This document shows positions 62,542-64,000 of a stretch of DNA of 64,000 nt, piece by piece. How positions within the stretch are numbered: the first letter of the stretch is position 1; each line of letters opens with the position of its first letter. The DNA is taken from the NCBI GenBank assembly GCA_041393015.1, contig JAWKKV010000005.1, positions 124,001 to 188,000 on the forward strand, written 5' to 3'. A model generated the notes under the pieces. The model saw nothing but the letters and a program-made list of their open reading frames with translations, was not told the DNA's origin and searched no databases. A program made the translations under genes and the position numbers. This DNA comes from JAGQYH01 sp041393015. Its GTDB lineage: Bacteria; Bacteroidota; Bacteroidia; Chitinophagales; JADIYW01.

Positions 62542-63498
62542 ATGATTAGTAACTCACCATCTGAATTAAAATGGATTCGGTCTATTTTAGTAGTCACCGG
62601 CGTAATTAATTTACTCTGGGGTATTTCAGTTATATTTTTTAATGGCCTGCTTTTAGACATCATTAATTTGACCGTCAATGACGATCAATTTCTTTGGAGA
62701 AGTTCGGGCATCATGTCGCTGGCCATGGGATTTGCCTATTTACTGGCTAGTAGAAATGCCAATAAGTATTGGATAATTGTTTTGATTGGATTATTCATTA
62801 AGATATTTATGCCTATTAATTTTTGGCTTTCCTACCAAAGTGGAGAAATGGAACTTTCGTTATTTGAATTAGCTGCAGCTTTACATTTAATCTGGGTTTT
62901 ACCTTTTATCGCTATTCTTTATAGAATTTATTTACAGCGATATATTGAAGACAAAGAAATAATTGAGTTGACAGGAGATGATTATGAATCTTCCTTGCAT
63001 ATTTATTCCACCAGTTATCAAAGATCTATTTTTGAAGCATCGGAAGAATCTCCTATTTTATTGGTTTTCTTAAGACATTTTGGTTGCACTTTCTGTAGAG
63101 AAGCGTTAGCTTATATAGCCGATCATAAAAAAGAGATTGAATCCAATGGCGCTAAAATTGTTTTAGTTCATATGGTTTCGCAAAGCGAAGCTAAAGAAGC
63201 ACTTGATAAATATGGTTTAAGTGAAATAGAACACGTAAGTGATGAGGAATCATTTTTATACAAAAGTTTCAAATTAAGAAGAGGACGTTTCAGTCAATTG
63301 TTTGGTTTAAAAGTTTGGATTAGAGGGCTATATATTGGTTTAATTAAGAAGCATGGTATTGGTCCGATTCAAGGCGATGAATACCAAATGCCGGGCGTTT
63401 TTCTAATAGATAATGGAAAAATAGTCAAAGAATATCTTCATAAAAGTGCCTCTGATGTTCCTCCTTATTTAGAGCTTGCAACTATTAAATCAAAATAG
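62542..63498 (+). CDS. Peroxiredoxin-like (SelL/AhpC-TSA) protein with N-terminal membrane domain
   Basis: The protein has 318 residues. Four transmembrane helices (about 10-130) resemble small membrane domains. The C-terminal Prx-like domain (about 150-315) has LLVFLRHFGCTFCREAL with Cys182-x-x-Cys185, then KLRRGRFSQLFGL and QMPGVFLIDNGKIVKEYLHKSASD. This is the PF13911 AhpC/TSA group related to SelL. It probably reduces peroxides or thiols at the inner membrane. The membrane fusion is notable. Confidence 0.85.
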   Translation: MISNSPSELKWIRSILVVTGVINLLWGISVIFFNGLLLDIINLTVNDDQFLWRSSGIMSLAMGFAYLLASRNANKYWIIVLIGLFIKIFMPINFWLSYQSGEMELSLFELAAALHLIWVLPFIAILYRIYLQRYIEDKEIIELTGDDYESSLHIYSTSYQRSIFEASEESPILLVFLRHFGCTFCREALAYIADHKKEIESNGAKIVLVHMVSQSEAKEALDKYGLSEIEHVSDEESFLYKSFKLRRGRFSQLFGLKVWIRGLYIGLIKKHGIGPIQGDEYQMPGVFLIDNGKIVKEYLHKSASDVPPYLELATIKSK

Positions 63499-63513
63499 CT
63501 GTTGTTGTAGTTT

Positions 63514-64000
63514 ATGAAGGCTTATCGTTTCAGTAAATTTATTCCTCCCAAAACCAATGGAAGCACTTTTGAGAAGTTGCTAGAACTTTTTAAAGAGTTG
63601 TTAGTCTATACTTCAGGTGATGTGGCAGAAGCGCTAGATTGGCTCACGCAACTGGATAATGAATACAAGTTAACCACCGGCGAATATGGCATTGGTGATT
63701 TCATTAAAGACCTTTACGATAAAGGATTTATACAAGATGGCGATCAACCCAGCTCAGGGTTTTCAATTACCTCTAAAATGGAACAATCCATTCGGCAGAA
63801 ATCATTAGAAGAGATTTTTGGCAAGCTCAAGAAAGCAGGAAGAGGTAATCATAGAACCAATTATTCCGGTCAAGGAGATGAAGCTTCTGCTGAAAAACGC
63901 CCCTTTCAGTTTGGAGATAAGCTCGACCAAATTTCCATGACGGATAGTATTCGTAATGCTCAAATTAATCATGGCATTGGCGATTTTCATTTGTTAGAAA
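63514..64000 (+). CDS. Protein resembling VWA-domain proteins, N-terminal part (runs off window)
   Basis: An ATG at 63514 opens a frame of 162 codons to the window edge: MKAYRFSKFIPPKTNGSTF, LVYTSGDVAEALDWLTQLDNEYKL, SLEEIFGKLKKAGRGNHRTNYSGQGDEASAEKRPFQFGD, then SIRNAQINHGIGDF. This matches from memory the N-terminal region of Bacteroidota VWA-domain proteins that often lie beside a MoxR-type ATPase. The VWA domain itself lies beyond the window. Confidence 0.65.
   Translation, partial: MKAYRFSKFIPPKTNGSTFEKLLELFKELLVYTSGDVAEALDWLTQLDNEYKLTTGEYGIGDFIKDLYDKGFIQDGDQPSSGFSITSKMEQSIRQKSLEEIFGKLKKAGRGNHRTNYSGQGDEASAEKRPFQFGDKLDQISMTDSIRNAQINHGIGDFHLLE

Overview
The window is low-GC (roughly one third G+C by eye) chromosome from a member of the Bacteroidota, most likely the order Flavobacteriales. 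The evidence is type IX secretion sorting domains (proteins at 3949 and 48589), promoters of the TAnnTTTG type, Bacteroidota-typical families (DUF3127, DUF2490, DUF2853, FISUMP, MerC next to a Fur-type regulator), short-signal lipoproteins, and many genes without a Shine-Dalgarno. No rRNA, tRNA or CRISPR array was recognised.

Layout. 1-23.8 kb is mostly core and cell-surface material: the N-terminal 606 codons of a tandem-repeat surface protein running off the left edge, a serine hydrolase, a DUF3127 protein, a giant modular glycoside-hydrolase-like T9SS cargo, a CtpA-type protease, an esterase, an EamA transporter, a YyaL/DUF255 protein, an MltF-type transglycosylase, an MsbA-type ABC exporter and surface lipoproteins. 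23.85-32.4 kb is an accessory island. It starts with a decayed acetyltransferase and continues as small genes, all on the minus strand, separated by attC-like inverted-repeat sites (A-E), as in an integron cassette array without an integrase. One site is split by an IS110/IS1111-type element with a long 3' noncoding region. The largest cassette carries a five-gene redox/globin operon (thioredoxin-like, DUF2024, truncated haemoglobin, Cys4 MarR regulator, YggS) with two promoters that share one 15-bp operator.

32.5-36.4 kb holds cytochrome oxidase subunit III, a Fur/Zur regulator with a divergent merC and candidate operator, DUF2853, a membrane-anchored cytochrome c and a queuosine-precursor transporter. 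36.5-46.9 kb is one long minus-strand unit, trpE-G-D-C-F-B-A followed by hisH-A-(YcxB-like)-F-IE. It is preceded by a leader peptide with three Trp codons and a terminator, a classical attenuator. 46.9-64 kb holds bioA, a Rieske protein, a T9SS M28 peptidase, two tandem similar candidate small RNAs, a flippase with an asparagine-synthase-like enzyme, a TlpA-type lipoprotein, YbaB, an FAD amine-oxidase-like protein, a LuxE-like protein, Maf, a UbiA prenyltransferase, a KdsC-like phosphatase, a DUF2520 protein, CrcB, a peroxiredoxin-like membrane protein, and the start of a gene resembling VWA-domain proteins.

The items most worth following up are the cassette array with its split site, the possible guide RNA of the IS element, the duplicated operator of the MarR operon, and the tandem small-RNA candidates.
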